Assembly: GCF_030645145.1 (NCBI RefSeq)
Contig: NZ_JAUSMI010000161.1
Location: forward strand, 1-38,526
From: Microcella sp.
GTDB lineage: Bacteria > Actinomycetota > Actinomycetes > Actinomycetales > Microbacteriaceae
Length of the DNA stretch: 38,526 bases
Reading direction: 5' to 3'
Shown: piece after piece, positions 15,611 to 23,782 of the stretch
Layout of the letters: the number at the start of each line of letters is the position of its first letter
Position numbering within the stretch: the first letter of the stretch is position 1
Made by a program: the position numbers and the translations under genes
Notes under the pieces: generated by a model
Database searches by the model: none
What the model was told of the DNA's origin: nothing
What the model saw: the letters and a program-made list of their open reading frames with translations, nothing else

Positions 15611-16902
15611 AGATCGCCGTCATCGCCCTCGGGAAGATCGGCCTCCCCCTCGCCGTGCAGTTCGCATCGAAGGGGCACGAGGTGGTCGGGGTCGACGTGA
15701 ACCCCGCGACGGTCGAGGCCGTGAACGCCGGCCGCGAGCCGTTCCCCGGCGAGGCGCACCTGCAGGAGCTCCTGAGCGAGCTCGTCCCCGCCGGGCGGCT
15801 GCGCGCCACGACCGACTACGCCGACGCCGTCCCCGGCGCCGATGCCGTCGTGCTCGTCGTGCCGCTCTTCGTCGACGAGGAGGCCGTGCCCGATTTCGGC
15901 TGGATGGACACGGCCACGCGCAGCCTCGCCGCGCACCTCACCCCCGGGACCCTCGTCGCGTACGAGACGACCCTCCCGGTCGGGACGACCCGCACCCGCT
16001 GGAAGCCGATGCTCGAGGAGGGCTCGGGCCTGACCGAGGGCACCGACTTCCACCTCGTCTTCTCCCCCGAGCGCGTTCTCACCGGCCGCGTGTTCGCCGA
16101 CCTGCGCAAGTACCCCAAGCTCGTCGGCGGGCTCTCCCCCGCCGGCGCCGCGGCGGCGGTCGAGTTCTACGAGGCCGTCCTCGACTTCGACGACCGCCCC
16201 GACCTCGCCCGCGGCAACGGCGTATGGGATCTCGGCAGCGCCGAGGCCGCCGAGATGGCGAAGCTCGCCGAGACCACGTACCGCGACGTCAACATCGGGC
16301 TCGCGAACCAGTTCGCGCAGTACGCCGCCACCGCCGGAATCGACATCTACCAGGTGATCGACGCGAGCAACTCGCAGCCGTACAGCCACATCCACCAGCC
16401 CGGCATCGCCGTCGGCGGCCACTGCATCCCCGTCTACCCGCGCCTGTACCTGTGGAACGACCCGGCCGCCACGGTCGTGCGCGCCGCGCGCGAGGCCAAC
16501 GCGGGAATGCCCGACTACACGGTCGGCCTCCTCGAGGGCGTGCACGGCGACCTCACCGGGCAGCGCGTCGTCGTGCTCGGCGCCGCCTACCGCGGCGGCG
16601 TCAAGGAGACCGCGTTCTCCGGCGTGTTCCCGGCCGTCGAGGCGCTCCGCGCGCGCGGCGCCGAGGTGCTCGTGCACGACCCGCTCTACAGCGACGACGA
16701 GCTCGCGCGCTTCGGCTGGACGCCGTTCCACCTGGGCGATGGCGCGGACGCCGCGATCGTCCAGGCCGATCACGCCGAGTACCGCGAGCTGACGCCGAGC
16801 GATCTGCCGGGCATCCGCACCTTCATCGACGGCCGTCGCGTCTCGAGCGCCGACCGCTGGCCGGACGCGACGTACCGCGTCATCGGCATCGCGCAGGCGT
16901 AG
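15607..16902 (+). CDS. wbpA: UDP-N-acetylglucosamine-type 6-dehydrogenase (nucleotide-sugar dehydrogenase, WbpA-like)
   Basis: A 431-residue UDP-Glc/GDP-Man dehydrogenase family enzyme. The N-terminal NAD site is IALGKIGLPLAVQFA (Ala replaces the usual first Gly of the loop), with FSPERVLTGR in the middle; AEMAKLAETTYRDVNIGLANQ follows, and the catalytic cysteine is at about residue 273 in VGGHCIPVYP. The C-terminal UDP-binding domain contains VVVLGAAYRGGVKETAFS. GTG 15607 overlaps the DUF2304 stop and has AAAGGA about 6 nt upstream. Together with WbpB, WbpE, WbpD and WbpI homologues, the likely substrate is UDP-GlcNAc giving UDP-GlcNAcA; UDP-ManNAc is the main alternative. Confidence 0.88.
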   Translation: MKIAVIALGKIGLPLAVQFASKGHEVVGVDVNPATVEAVNAGREPFPGEAHLQELLSELVPAGRLRATTDYADAVPGADAVVLVVPLFVDEEAVPDFGWMDTATRSLAAHLTPGTLVAYETTLPVGTTRTRWKPMLEEGSGLTEGTDFHLVFSPERVLTGRVFADLRKYPKLVGGLSPAGAAAAVEFYEAVLDFDDRPDLARGNGVWDLGSAEAAEMAKLAETTYRDVNIGLANQFAQYAATAGIDIYQVIDASNSQPYSHIHQPGIAVGGHCIPVYPRLYLWNDPAATVVRAAREANAGMPDYTVGLLEGVHGDLTGQRVVVLGAAYRGGVKETAFSGVFPAVEALRARGAEVLVHDPLYSDDELARFGWTPFHLGDGADAAIVQADHAEYRELTPSDLPGIRTFIDGRRVSSADRWPDATYRVIGIAQA

Positions 16903-16911
16903 GCCCGCCCC

Positions 16912-18036
16912 GTGCGGATCGCGCTCGCGACAGGGCTGCTGCCCGTTCCGCCGACCTACTTCGCGCTGCAGCACGGCGAGCGCCTCCGCGCCGAGCACGA
17001 CGTGCGCATGTTCGCCCTCGCGGCCGACATCCGCGACCCTGCCGTGACGATCGAGGTGGATGCCGTCGTCCCGTCGGTCGGGGCCTGGCCGGCCCGCATC
17101 GCCGCCGCATTCGCCACCGCGCCGCTGTCCGCCAGGGCGCAGGCGCGAAGGATCGCGCGCTTCGGGCCGGACGTCGTCCACCAGCACTTCGCCACCTGGT
17201 CGCGCGGTGCGCTCGACGGCGCGCAGCTCGCAGGGGCGCCGGTCGTGACGACCCTGCACGGATACGACGTCTTCGCGGCCGAGCGCTCGGGCGGGTCGCC
17301 GCTCCAGCGCTTCCACCGCCGCAGCGCCGCAGCGACCGCCGCACGCTCCGACCGGCTGCTCGCGGTGAGCGAATACCTCGCCTCCCGAGCGATCGCGGCG
17401 GGCTTCCCCGCCGATCGGCTCGAGGTTCACTACCAGGGCGTCGACACCGACCTGTTCACGCCGGGCCCGGACTCCGCCGAGCGCGGGGTGCCGAGCATCG
17501 TCTTCATCGGCGCTCTCGCCGAGCGGAAGGGCGTCGACGACCTGCTCGCGGCGTCCATCGCGGTCTCGCCCCGAGCGGAGCACCGGCTCGTGGTCATCGG
17601 GGCGGGCCCGCTCGCGGAGAAGGTGCGCGCGACGGCGACCCCGCACCGCCACATCGACGTGCTCGGCTCGATCCCCCGCGAGTCCGTGCTCGAGCAGCTG
17701 CGGGGTGCGCGCGCGCTCGTCCTGCCGACCCGCCTGCACGAGGGGTGGCGCGAGGCCGCCGGACTCGTGCTGCTCGAGGCTCAGGCCTGCGGCATCCCGG
17801 TCATCACGTACCGGAGCGGGGGCGCGCCGGAGATGGTCGACGACGGACGTACGGGCGTCGTGGTCGACGAAGACGACGTCCGGGCGCTCGCGCGAGCGAT
17901 CGCCGACGTGATCGACCTGCCCGATCGCGAATGGTTGGCGATGAGTGTTCGGGCACGGGCGTTCGTCGTCGAGCGACGGAGCCTCGCGGCGAGCGTGCTG
18001 CAGCTCTCCGCGACCTACCGCGAGCTCGTCGGCTGA
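16912..18036 (+). CDS. Family 4 glycosyltransferase
   Basis: A 374-residue GT-B enzyme. Motifs: DVVHQHFATWSRGAL, VVTTLHGYDVF, RLLAVSEYLASRAIAAGFPADRLEVHYQGVD with the usual GT4 centre, IVFIGALAERKGVDDLL and EAAGLVLLEAQACGIPVITY, where the E-x7-E catalytic pair is present. GTG 16912 lies 9 nt after the wbpA-like stop, so it completes the four-gene operon. No clear Shine-Dalgarno is visible, so coupling is likely. The 3' end overlaps the convergent DUF2142 gene by 22 nt. Donor unknown. Confidence 0.88.
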   Translation: MRIALATGLLPVPPTYFALQHGERLRAEHDVRMFALAADIRDPAVTIEVDAVVPSVGAWPARIAAAFATAPLSARAQARRIARFGPDVVHQHFATWSRGALDGAQLAGAPVVTTLHGYDVFAAERSGGSPLQRFHRRSAAATAARSDRLLAVSEYLASRAIAAGFPADRLEVHYQGVDTDLFTPGPDSAERGVPSIVFIGALAERKGVDDLLAASIAVSPRAEHRLVVIGAGPLAEKVRATATPHRHIDVLGSIPRESVLEQLRGARALVLPTRLHEGWREAAGLVLLEAQACGIPVITYRSGGAPEMVDDGRTGVVVDEDDVRALARAIADVIDLPDREWLAMSVRARAFVVERRSLAASVLQLSATYRELVG

Positions 18037-19589
18037 GCAGACGGCGCCAGGATCGGGACGACCGACGGGATCCGCGGCCAGGCGGCGAGCAGCAGCGCGA
18101 CGAGAGCGGCCCACGCGATCGAGGCGAGGACCCACAGGAGCATCGGCGAGGCCACGCCCGGCCACCACCACTCGAGACCCGAATCGAGATTCACCGACTT
18201 CACGTCGTCACCGGTCAGGTAGCGGCGGAGGTTGACGTAGAGCGAGAGCGACTGCGTGCCGACGAGAGTGAGGCCCACGAGCCAGCGCTGGGCGAGCGAG
18301 AGGCGCAGCGTGCGGCTCCGCGACTCGAGGAGGGCGAAGCCGGCCAGCAGCACGATGAGCGGAAGCAGGTAGCGGGGCTGGACCTCCGAGCCCACCTGGT
18401 CACCGCCCCGCGTGAGAGTCCACGTCGGGATGAACCACAGGGCCACGGCGGCGCCCGTGAAGACGAGCGCCTTGCGCCAGTCGACGTGGGCGAGACCCGT
18501 GAAGGCGACGGCGACGAAGACGGCCACGCCGCCGAACGCGATGACGGCGGGGAGCGGCGTGTCGAACCAGCCCAGGCTCCAGAACCCCAGCACGCCCGCC
18601 CACAGGGAGGGGACGTTGAGCAGATTGGTGATCGCGAGCCCGAGCCCGTTCGACGCCGCGGGAGGTGCCGCCGGTCCGCCCGGCACCGTGGGTGCGGGCC
18701 CCGCGTTCCCCGGGGAGTCCGTCCCGCCGAAGCCCTCCGCGGCGCTCGAGAGCTGGCCGGCCGCGAACGTCGCGACGAGAGCGAGGATCGCGACCGCGAA
18801 GGGCAGGATGCTCGTCACGAGGAAGGCGCGCGACGGCGCGAACCGCAGGAAGAGGGCCGCCGCGATCGCGAGCACGGCGTAGACGCCGGCATCGGCCCGC
18901 GCGCCGGCCGCCATGAGCACGCCGAGGGCGAAGATCCCCGCGAGGATCCAGCGCCGACGCCCGGTCGTGTCCAGATGGCCGATGAGACCGAGCCACGCGA
19001 CCGCGACGCCCACGATCGCCCACGAGCTCGGATTCAGCGACGGGATCAGGAACATCCCGAGCGGGACGATGGAGATGAGGACGGAGCCGATCGCCATGAT
19101 CCGGTGCCGCGCGGGCAGGAGGACGGCGAGCGCCGTCATGAGCCCGACGAAGAGAGCCGCGTTGAGCATCCGCATCGCGAGGGCGGAGGTCTGCACGTCG
19201 TCGGAGGCGAGGATCGACATCGTCGCGTAGAACACCGGAGGGTAGGCGCCGAGGAAGTTGCCCCGGTCGGACTCGACGAGGCGCGGCTCGTCGTAGGCGC
19301 CGACCTGGCAGGCGGCGGACTCCGTCGAGAAGCGCGCGAAGCACGGGTCGATCGCGAACGCGCTCGGGACGGCGCGCGTCGCCGGGTCGCCGGTCTCCTC
19401 GCACAGGCTCGTGCGGTCGCCGGCCGCGCACCAGATGCTCGCCAGGTGGTAGTCCTCATCGGGGGAGGAGCCGACCGGCGAGGAGTAGGACCAGCCGGCG
19501 AGGACGAGGAACGCCAGGAGCGGCAGCAGGATCAGTCGAGCGCGCGCGGGGAGACGGAGCCCACGGAGGCGAGGAGTCGGGATCGGCAT
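18015..19589 (-). CDS. DUF2142 polytopic membrane protein (GT-C-like)
   Basis: A 524-residue membrane protein with about 11-12 hydrophobic helices. After the first helix comes the acidic SSPVGSSPDEDYHLASIWC segment, matching the PDE-xH loop that marks DUF2142 and resembles the catalytic acidic loop of GT-C glycosyltransferases. Four cysteines lie in the first external loop (WCAAGD, LCEET, PCFARF, ACQVG). A Pro/Ala/Gly-rich external loop lies around residues 300-340. ATG 19589 is chosen because the basic N terminus and first helix follow directly; TACGCT lies 10 nt upstream. It may use the polyprenyl-phosphate sugar made by the 14512 gene to decorate exported glycan; this is inference. Confidence 0.82.
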   Translation of the reverse strand: MPIPTPRLRGLRLPARARLILLPLLAFLVLAGWSYSSPVGSSPDEDYHLASIWCAAGDRTSLCEETGDPATRAVPSAFAIDPCFARFSTESAACQVGAYDEPRLVESDRGNFLGAYPPVFYATMSILASDDVQTSALAMRMLNAALFVGLMTALAVLLPARHRIMAIGSVLISIVPLGMFLIPSLNPSSWAIVGVAVAWLGLIGHLDTTGRRRWILAGIFALGVLMAAGARADAGVYAVLAIAAALFLRFAPSRAFLVTSILPFAVAILALVATFAAGQLSSAAEGFGGTDSPGNAGPAPTVPGGPAAPPAASNGLGLAITNLLNVPSLWAGVLGFWSLGWFDTPLPAVIAFGGVAVFVAVAFTGLAHVDWRKALVFTGAAVALWFIPTWTLTRGGDQVGSEVQPRYLLPLIVLLAGFALLESRSRTLRLSLAQRWLVGLTLVGTQSLSLYVNLRRYLTGDDVKSVNLDSGLEWWWPGVASPMLLWVLASIAWAALVALLLAAWPRIPSVVPILAPSAQPTSSR

Positions 19590-19605
19590 GGCGAGCTTCA
19601 GCGTA

Positions 19606-19631
19606 CCGGGGCCATCGCCCTCCGGCCCCGG
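19606..19631. repeat. Perfect 8-bp GC inverted repeat between DUF2142 and wzm
   Basis: CCGGGGCC (19606-19613) and GGCCCCGG (19624-19631) are exact reverse complements with a 10-bp spacer, located between the divergent starts. An adjacent 5-bp repeat GCGCC/GGCGC follows at 19633-19651. Pure G/C arms make chance occurrence more likely in this genome. Confidence 0.4.
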
Positions 19632-19669
19632 AGCGCCGGGGGCGACGGCGCCGCGAGACCGCCGTCCCG

Positions 19670-19675
19670 TAGACT
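19670..19675 (+). promoter_or_regulatory. Candidate -10 element of wzm-wzt
   Basis: TAGACT, the same hexamer seen before the wbpI-like gene and rmlC, places transcription initiation near 19682, about 30 nt before the preferred TTG start. Confidence 0.42.
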
Positions 19676-19711
19676 GGCGGAACCCTCCCCTTGAGACGAG
19701 AGCACCCCCTT

Positions 19712-20632
19712 TTGGCTGATCCCGCCGCGACCCTCCGCTCCGAGCGCATCGCACTCCTCCCGCTCGCCGAGGTCGGCCGACCCGGGGGTCTTCTGCAGGG
19801 CACGGCGCGCTCGATCCGCGACATCTGGAGCCGGCGCGAGCTGCTGGGGCTCCTCGTCCGGCGCGAGCTCAAGGCCCGCTACAAGAACAGCTCGCTCGGA
19901 CTCGTGTGGAGCCTCATGCGCCCGCTCAGCCAGCTGCTCATCTACTACTTCGCCGTCGGCGAGATCATCGGCCTCGCGCGGGCCATCCCCGACTTCGCGA
20001 TCTTCGTCTTCGTCGGCCTCACGGCGTGGACGCTGTTCTCCGAGATCCTGTCGAACGCGACCTCCTCGATCATCCACAACCAGGGGCTCGTCAAGAAGGT
20101 CTACCTGCCGCGCGAGATCTTCCCGCTCGCGAGCGTCGGCGGCGCGCTGTTCAACTTCGCGGTGCAGTTCCTCATCCTGCTCATCGCGGTGCTCGCGCTC
20201 GGGCGCTTCCCGCTCACTCTCGACATCGTGTACGCGGCGGCGGCGTTCATCATGCTCGTGACCTTCGCGACCGCGCTCGGCGTGCTGCTCGCGGGGCTCA
20301 CCGTGTACTTCCGCGACCTCGAGCACCTCATCGAGGTCGTGCTCGCCGTGCTGTTCTGGGCGTCGCCGATCGTGTACTCCTACACGTTCGTGCGCGACGC
20401 GATCGGCGGCAGCATCCTCGAGCAGATCTACCTCGCCAACCCGGTCACGATCGCCGTGCTCGGCTTCCAGCGAGGGCTCTGGATCGCCGGGTCGGACCCG
20501 GTGACCGGGATCGAATGGCCACCCGACCTCGCACTGCGCATGCTCGGCATCTTCCTGTTCAGCGTCGTGCTGCTCTGGGTCAGCCAGCGGATCTTCTCGC
20601 GCCTGCAGGGCAACTTCGCGCAGGAGCTGTGA
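19712..20632 (+). CDS. wzm: ABC-2 type polysaccharide export permease
   Basis: A 306-residue ABC-2 permease, the membrane half of a Wzm/Wzt polysaccharide exporter. The cytoplasmic start is followed by IWSRRELLGLLVRRELKARYKNSSLGLVWSLM in overlapping blocks diagnostic of Wzm/TagG permeases, then six hydrophobic segments (about 60-80, 92-110, 135-155, 165-190, 205-225 and 275-295). TTG 19712 is preferred because GAGACGAGAG lies about 9 nt upstream; TTG 19691, seven codons earlier, is an alternative without a clear ribosome site. The wzt gene starts 1 nt after its stop. Confidence 0.88.
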   Translation: MADPAATLRSERIALLPLAEVGRPGGLLQGTARSIRDIWSRRELLGLLVRRELKARYKNSSLGLVWSLMRPLSQLLIYYFAVGEIIGLARAIPDFAIFVFVGLTAWTLFSEILSNATSSIIHNQGLVKKVYLPREIFPLASVGGALFNFAVQFLILLIAVLALGRFPLTLDIVYAAAAFIMLVTFATALGVLLAGLTVYFRDLEHLIEVVLAVLFWASPIVYSYTFVRDAIGGSILEQIYLANPVTIAVLGFQRGLWIAGSDPVTGIEWPPDLALRMLGIFLFSVVLLWVSQRIFSRLQGNFAQEL

Positions 20633-20633
20633 C

Positions 20634-21833
20634 GTGACGACCTCCCCCGCCATCGTCGACGTGGCCGACGTCTCGAAGCGCTTCGTGCTGCATCAGGACA
20701 AGTCGCTCAAGGAGCGCATCGTCGCGTTCGCCCGATCGCGCGAGCACCAGCAGGACTTCTGGGCGCTCCGCGACATCGACCTGAGCATCGAGACCGGCTC
20801 GACCGTCGGCCTCGTCGGGCACAACGGCTCGGGGAAGAGCACGCTGCTCAAGATCATCGGCGGGATCATCCAGCCGACCTCCGGAACGGTGCGCCGACGC
20901 GGGCGCCTCGCCGCCCTTCTCGAGCTCGGCGCGGGCTTCCACCCCGACCTCACCGGGCGAGAGAACGTCTACCTCAACGCCGCCATCCTCGGCCTCACGC
21001 GCGCAGAGACGGACAAGTACTTCGACGCGATCGTCGACTTCTCGGGCATCGAGAGCTTCATCGACACCCAGGTGAAGTTCTACAGCTCGGGCATGTACGT
21101 GCGACTCGCGTTCGCCGTCTCCGTCCACGTCGACCCCGACCTCCTCCTCGTCGACGAGGTCCTCGCCGTCGGCGATGAGCCGTTCCAGCGAAAGTGCCTC
21201 GCGAAGATCGCCGACTTCCAGCGCGAGGGCCGCACGATCGTCTTCGTCAGCCACTCCTCCGACCAGGTCGGGCAGCTGTGCGACCGCGTCGTCGTCCTCG
21301 ACCACGGGCAGATGGTCCACGACGGGAGCGCCGCCGACGGCATCAAGGCGCTGCGATCGACCTTCGAGGCAGCGCACTCGAGCCCCGCTCGCACCACGGG
21401 CGCGGACGGCGCTCTCACGAGCGGCGCGCGCATCGACGACGTCCGCGTCACGTCGACCTCGACCGATCTCTCCGGCGACTACCTCCCCGGCGGAGACCTC
21501 CTCGTCGAGATCGACTACACGATCGGCTCCGTGCCGAGCGGCTGGATCGCCGGCATCGATATCGAGACCCCCGTCGGCCAGGGCGTCTACCGCATCAACA
21601 CCGACGGGCTCGGCATCGAGCTGCCGACCTCGCCCGGCAACTACTCGCTCACCATCACCCTCGGCGGCAACGCGCTCGGCGCCGGCTCGTACCAGGTGCA
21701 CGCGAGCCTCGTCACTCCGCAGGGCCGCGACATCGACCGCCGCCAGCCGGCCGCGAGCTTCTCGGTCTCGACCGAGCCGGGCGCCGTGGGCGTCGTGCAC
21801 TTCCGGGCGAGCGCCGACCTCCACGCGACCTGA
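20634..21833 (+). CDS. wzt: Polysaccharide export ATP-binding protein with C-terminal Wzt carbohydrate-binding domain
   Basis: A 399-residue ATPase. Walker A VGHNGSGKST ends near residue 70, the KFYSSGMYVRLAFAVSV signature lies near 148-164, Walker B DLLLVDEVLAVGD near 169-181, and the FVSHSSDQV switch follows. Residues from about 255 to 395 form a beta-rich extension (TSGARIDDVRVTSTS, LLVEIDYTIG, GIDIETPVGQGVYRINTD, YQVHASLV) typical of the Wzt C-terminal domain that recognises the terminus of the exported glycan. The exported chain probably carries a terminal modification. GTG 20634 follows the wzm stop directly. Confidence 0.9.
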   Translation: MTTSPAIVDVADVSKRFVLHQDKSLKERIVAFARSREHQQDFWALRDIDLSIETGSTVGLVGHNGSGKSTLLKIIGGIIQPTSGTVRRRGRLAALLELGAGFHPDLTGRENVYLNAAILGLTRAETDKYFDAIVDFSGIESFIDTQVKFYSSGMYVRLAFAVSVHVDPDLLLVDEVLAVGDEPFQRKCLAKIADFQREGRTIVFVSHSSDQVGQLCDRVVVLDHGQMVHDGSAADGIKALRSTFEAAHSSPARTTGADGALTSGARIDDVRVTSTSTDLSGDYLPGGDLLVEIDYTIGSVPSGWIAGIDIETPVGQGVYRINTDGLGIELPTSPGNYSLTITLGGNALGAGSYQVHASLVTPQGRDIDRRQPAASFSVSTEPGAVGVVHFRASADLHAT

Positions 21834-21836
21834 CGC

Positions 21837-21859
21837 CGGCGCAGGCTGGTCCGGCGCCG
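21837..21859. terminator. Weak terminator-like hairpin between convergent genes
   Basis: CGGCGC (21837-21842) and GCGCCG (21854-21859) can pair across an 11-nt loop in the 33-bp gap between wzt and the leftward glycosyltransferase. There is no U-tract, only TCCCTCTT downstream. Confidence 0.25.
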
Positions 21860-21866
21860 TCCCTCT

Positions 21867-22859
21867 TCAGCGCCGACTGGCCTCGAGCGACCCCGCGGCG
21901 ATCGCGCCGTCGTCCGAGAGGTCGACCGTCGTCGCCGGCCGGTAGCTCGACCACTTGCGCACCTGGAAGACCGGGTTGAAGAGCAGCCAGTAGAGCTTGC
22001 GGCGCAGCCCGAAGTCGCGATCGCGGGCGATGCGCAGCGAATCGCCGAGGATGCCGCGGAGGGTGAGCCGGAGCTGGGCTCCGCGCGACATCGGCGGGAT
22101 GTCGAAGCCGATCCGACGCAGGCCGACCGTCTCGTCGAAGATGCGCTTGCCGTACTCGGCGAGCGTCAGATCGTTGGAGTGCTCCACGGCGCCGAGCGGC
22201 GCGTAGGCCTTGATGAGCCCGGCGCGGATGACGTCCTGCCCGAAGAGCTGGTCCTCCGCGTAGGGCACCTCCCGGTACGGGATCGTCTCGGTGAGGACGC
22301 TCCGCCGAGCGGCGGAGTTCACGTCGGAGTAGAACCCCAGGCCCGCGACCGCCGACTCGTCGAGCTCGCCGGGCGGCCGCCGGTAGAGGGTGACCCCGCC
22401 GTCGGGGCCGAGCCCTGCGAAGACGCCGCGGATCTCGTACTTCAGCAGCGGGAAGCAGCGCGGTCGCGGCACCTGCTTGCCGACGACGCCCACGACGTCC
22501 GGCGAGATCGCGAACGGGGCGAGCATGGAGGCGAGCCAGTGCTCCCCGATCGGGACGGCGTCGTGCGTGAGGTAGACGACGAACTCGCCGTGCGCGAGCT
22601 GCGCCGCGAGGTTCCTGGTGCGCCCGTGCTGGAACTCGGTGTTCGGGATGCGGTGGAGCCGCACCTCGGGGAACGCCTCGATGATCGAGAGGGTCGCATC
22701 CGTCGAGCCCGAGTCGATCACGAGGATCTCGATCTCTCCGGGGACCCCGGTCTGGAGGCGGAGCGATTCGAGGATGCGGCGCAGGTGGTCCTCGCCGTTG
22801 TAGGTGAGGATCGCGACCGTCGCCGTGACGCTCCGGGGCACGTGCGCCTTCCCGGTCAT
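21867..22859 (-). CDS. Family 2 glycosyltransferase (rhamnosyltransferase-like)
   Basis: A 330-residue GT-A enzyme. TATVAILTYNGEDHLRRILESL, ILVIDSGSTDATLSIIE, FQHGRTRNLAAQLAHGEFVVYLTHDAVP and FYSDVNSAARRSVL match bacterial rhamnosyltransferase-type GT2 proteins, in which THDA is the metal-binding position and the DQLFGQD acidic motif (here YAEDQLFGQDV) supplies the catalytic base. ATG 22859 overlaps the epimerase stop (ATGA). It is last in the operon rmlA, WsaF-like gene, epimerase, this gene, consistent with use of dTDP-rhamnose. Confidence 0.87.
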   Translation of the reverse strand: MTGKAHVPRSVTATVAILTYNGEDHLRRILESLRLQTGVPGEIEILVIDSGSTDATLSIIEAFPEVRLHRIPNTEFQHGRTRNLAAQLAHGEFVVYLTHDAVPIGEHWLASMLAPFAISPDVVGVVGKQVPRPRCFPLLKYEIRGVFAGLGPDGGVTLYRRPPGELDESAVAGLGFYSDVNSAARRSVLTETIPYREVPYAEDQLFGQDVIRAGLIKAYAPLGAVEHSNDLTLAEYGKRIFDETVGLRRIGFDIPPMSRGAQLRLTLRGILGDSLRIARDRDFGLRRKLYWLLFNPVFQVRKWSSYRPATTVDLSDDGAIAAGSLEASRR

Positions 22860-23782
22860 GCGCGCTCTCCCGTCATGTCGGCCCACGTCGCCGCGATGCC
22901 CTCCTCGAGCGTCGTCGGCACGCTGATCCCGAACTCCTCATCGAAGCGGGTGACGTCGAGGACGACGCGATCGACGAAGGTCGCGGGGGTCGGGATCTCG
23001 TGCACCCGGACGGGCGCACCGGTGACCCGCCCGATGGCGTCGAGAACCTCGGTGACGGACGAGCCGCGGCCGCTGCCGAGGTTGTACACCTCGTGACGCG
23101 GGTCGGCGTCGACGAGGGGGACGAGCATCCGCACCAGATCGTCGACGTAGACGTAGTCCCGCACCATCGAGCCGTCGCCGTAGCGTGCGACGCTCTCGCC
23201 GCGCGCGATCTGCCGCAGCGCGATCGGGATGAGCCCCTGCTTGCGATTGGGGTGCTGGCGCGTGCCGTAGGGATTGGAGATCCGCAGGCTGGTCGATCGG
23301 AGGCCGTGCTTCGCGCCGAAGTAGCGCAAGTAGTGCTCGATCGTGAGCTTGCCGATGCCGTAGGGCGAGATCGGGAGGGTGGGGGACGTCTCCGAGAAGT
23401 CCGAGCGCTCCTGCGGCCCGTAGATGGCGCCGCCGGTCGAGGCGAAGTAGACGTGCCGCACGCCCGCCTCGGCGCACGCGGTGAGGAGCTCCACCGTCTG
23501 GATGACGTTCGTGCGGATGTCGAGGGTCGGGTCGGCCTCCGCCGTCGCGGGCGACGTGGTCGCCAGGAAGTGGAACACGACCTCGTGACCGCGGACCGCC
23601 GCCTCGAGATCGGAGCGGCTCAGGAAGTCGCCGGGGAGCATCCGCACGGCCGACGACCGGAAGGTGGGCACGCCGGTGCTGAACCGGTCGAAGGCGGTGA
23701 CGCGGTGGCCGCCCTCGCTCAGGGCGTCGACGAGGTGCGAGCCGATGAAGCCGTTGCCTCCGACCACCAGGACGTCAGCCAC
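22856..23782 (-). CDS. NAD-dependent sugar-nucleotide epimerase/dehydratase (GalE-like)
   Basis: A 308-residue extended short-chain dehydrogenase. GGNGFIGSHLVDAL is the NAD-binding loop at residues 8-21; FASTGGAIYG gives the catalytic Ser/Thr, SPYGIGKLTIEHYL the Tyr-x3-Lys pair, and RISNPYGTRQ the substrate loop. GTG 23782 overlaps the upstream gene by 8 nt. Likely a UDP-glucose or UDP-GlcNAc 4-epimerase; a 4,6-dehydratase is less likely because the rmlB signature is absent. The rhamnose-gene context does not fix the substrate. Confidence 0.86.
   Translation of the reverse strand: MADVLVVGGNGFIGSHLVDALSEGGHRVTAFDRFSTGVPTFRSSAVRMLPGDFLSRSDLEAAVRGHEVVFHFLATTSPATAEADPTLDIRTNVIQTVELLTACAEAGVRHVYFASTGGAIYGPQERSDFSETSPTLPISPYGIGKLTIEHYLRYFGAKHGLRSTSLRISNPYGTRQHPNRKQGLIPIALRQIARGESVARYGDGSMVRDYVYVDDLVRMLVPLVDADPRHEVYNLGSGRGSSVTEVLDAIGRVTGAPVRVHEIPTPATFVDRVVLDVTRFDEEFGISVPTTLEEGIAATWADMTGERA

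Noticed and set aside
15478-18171. Long minus-strand open frame of nearly 900 codons
   Set aside because: It is antisense to an operon of clear enzymes and shows the Asp/Arg/Val/Gly bias of a reverse shadow frame.
16224-19694. Very long plus-strand open frame (over 1100 codons)
   Set aside because: It crosses the wbpA-like, glycosyltransferase and DUF2142 genes in the wrong frame or strand; the product is low-complexity Arg-rich and matches nothing.
21834-21866. Strong intrinsic terminator between wzt and the next gene
   Set aside because: A hairpin exists but there is no U-tract, so only a weak terminator-like feature is listed.
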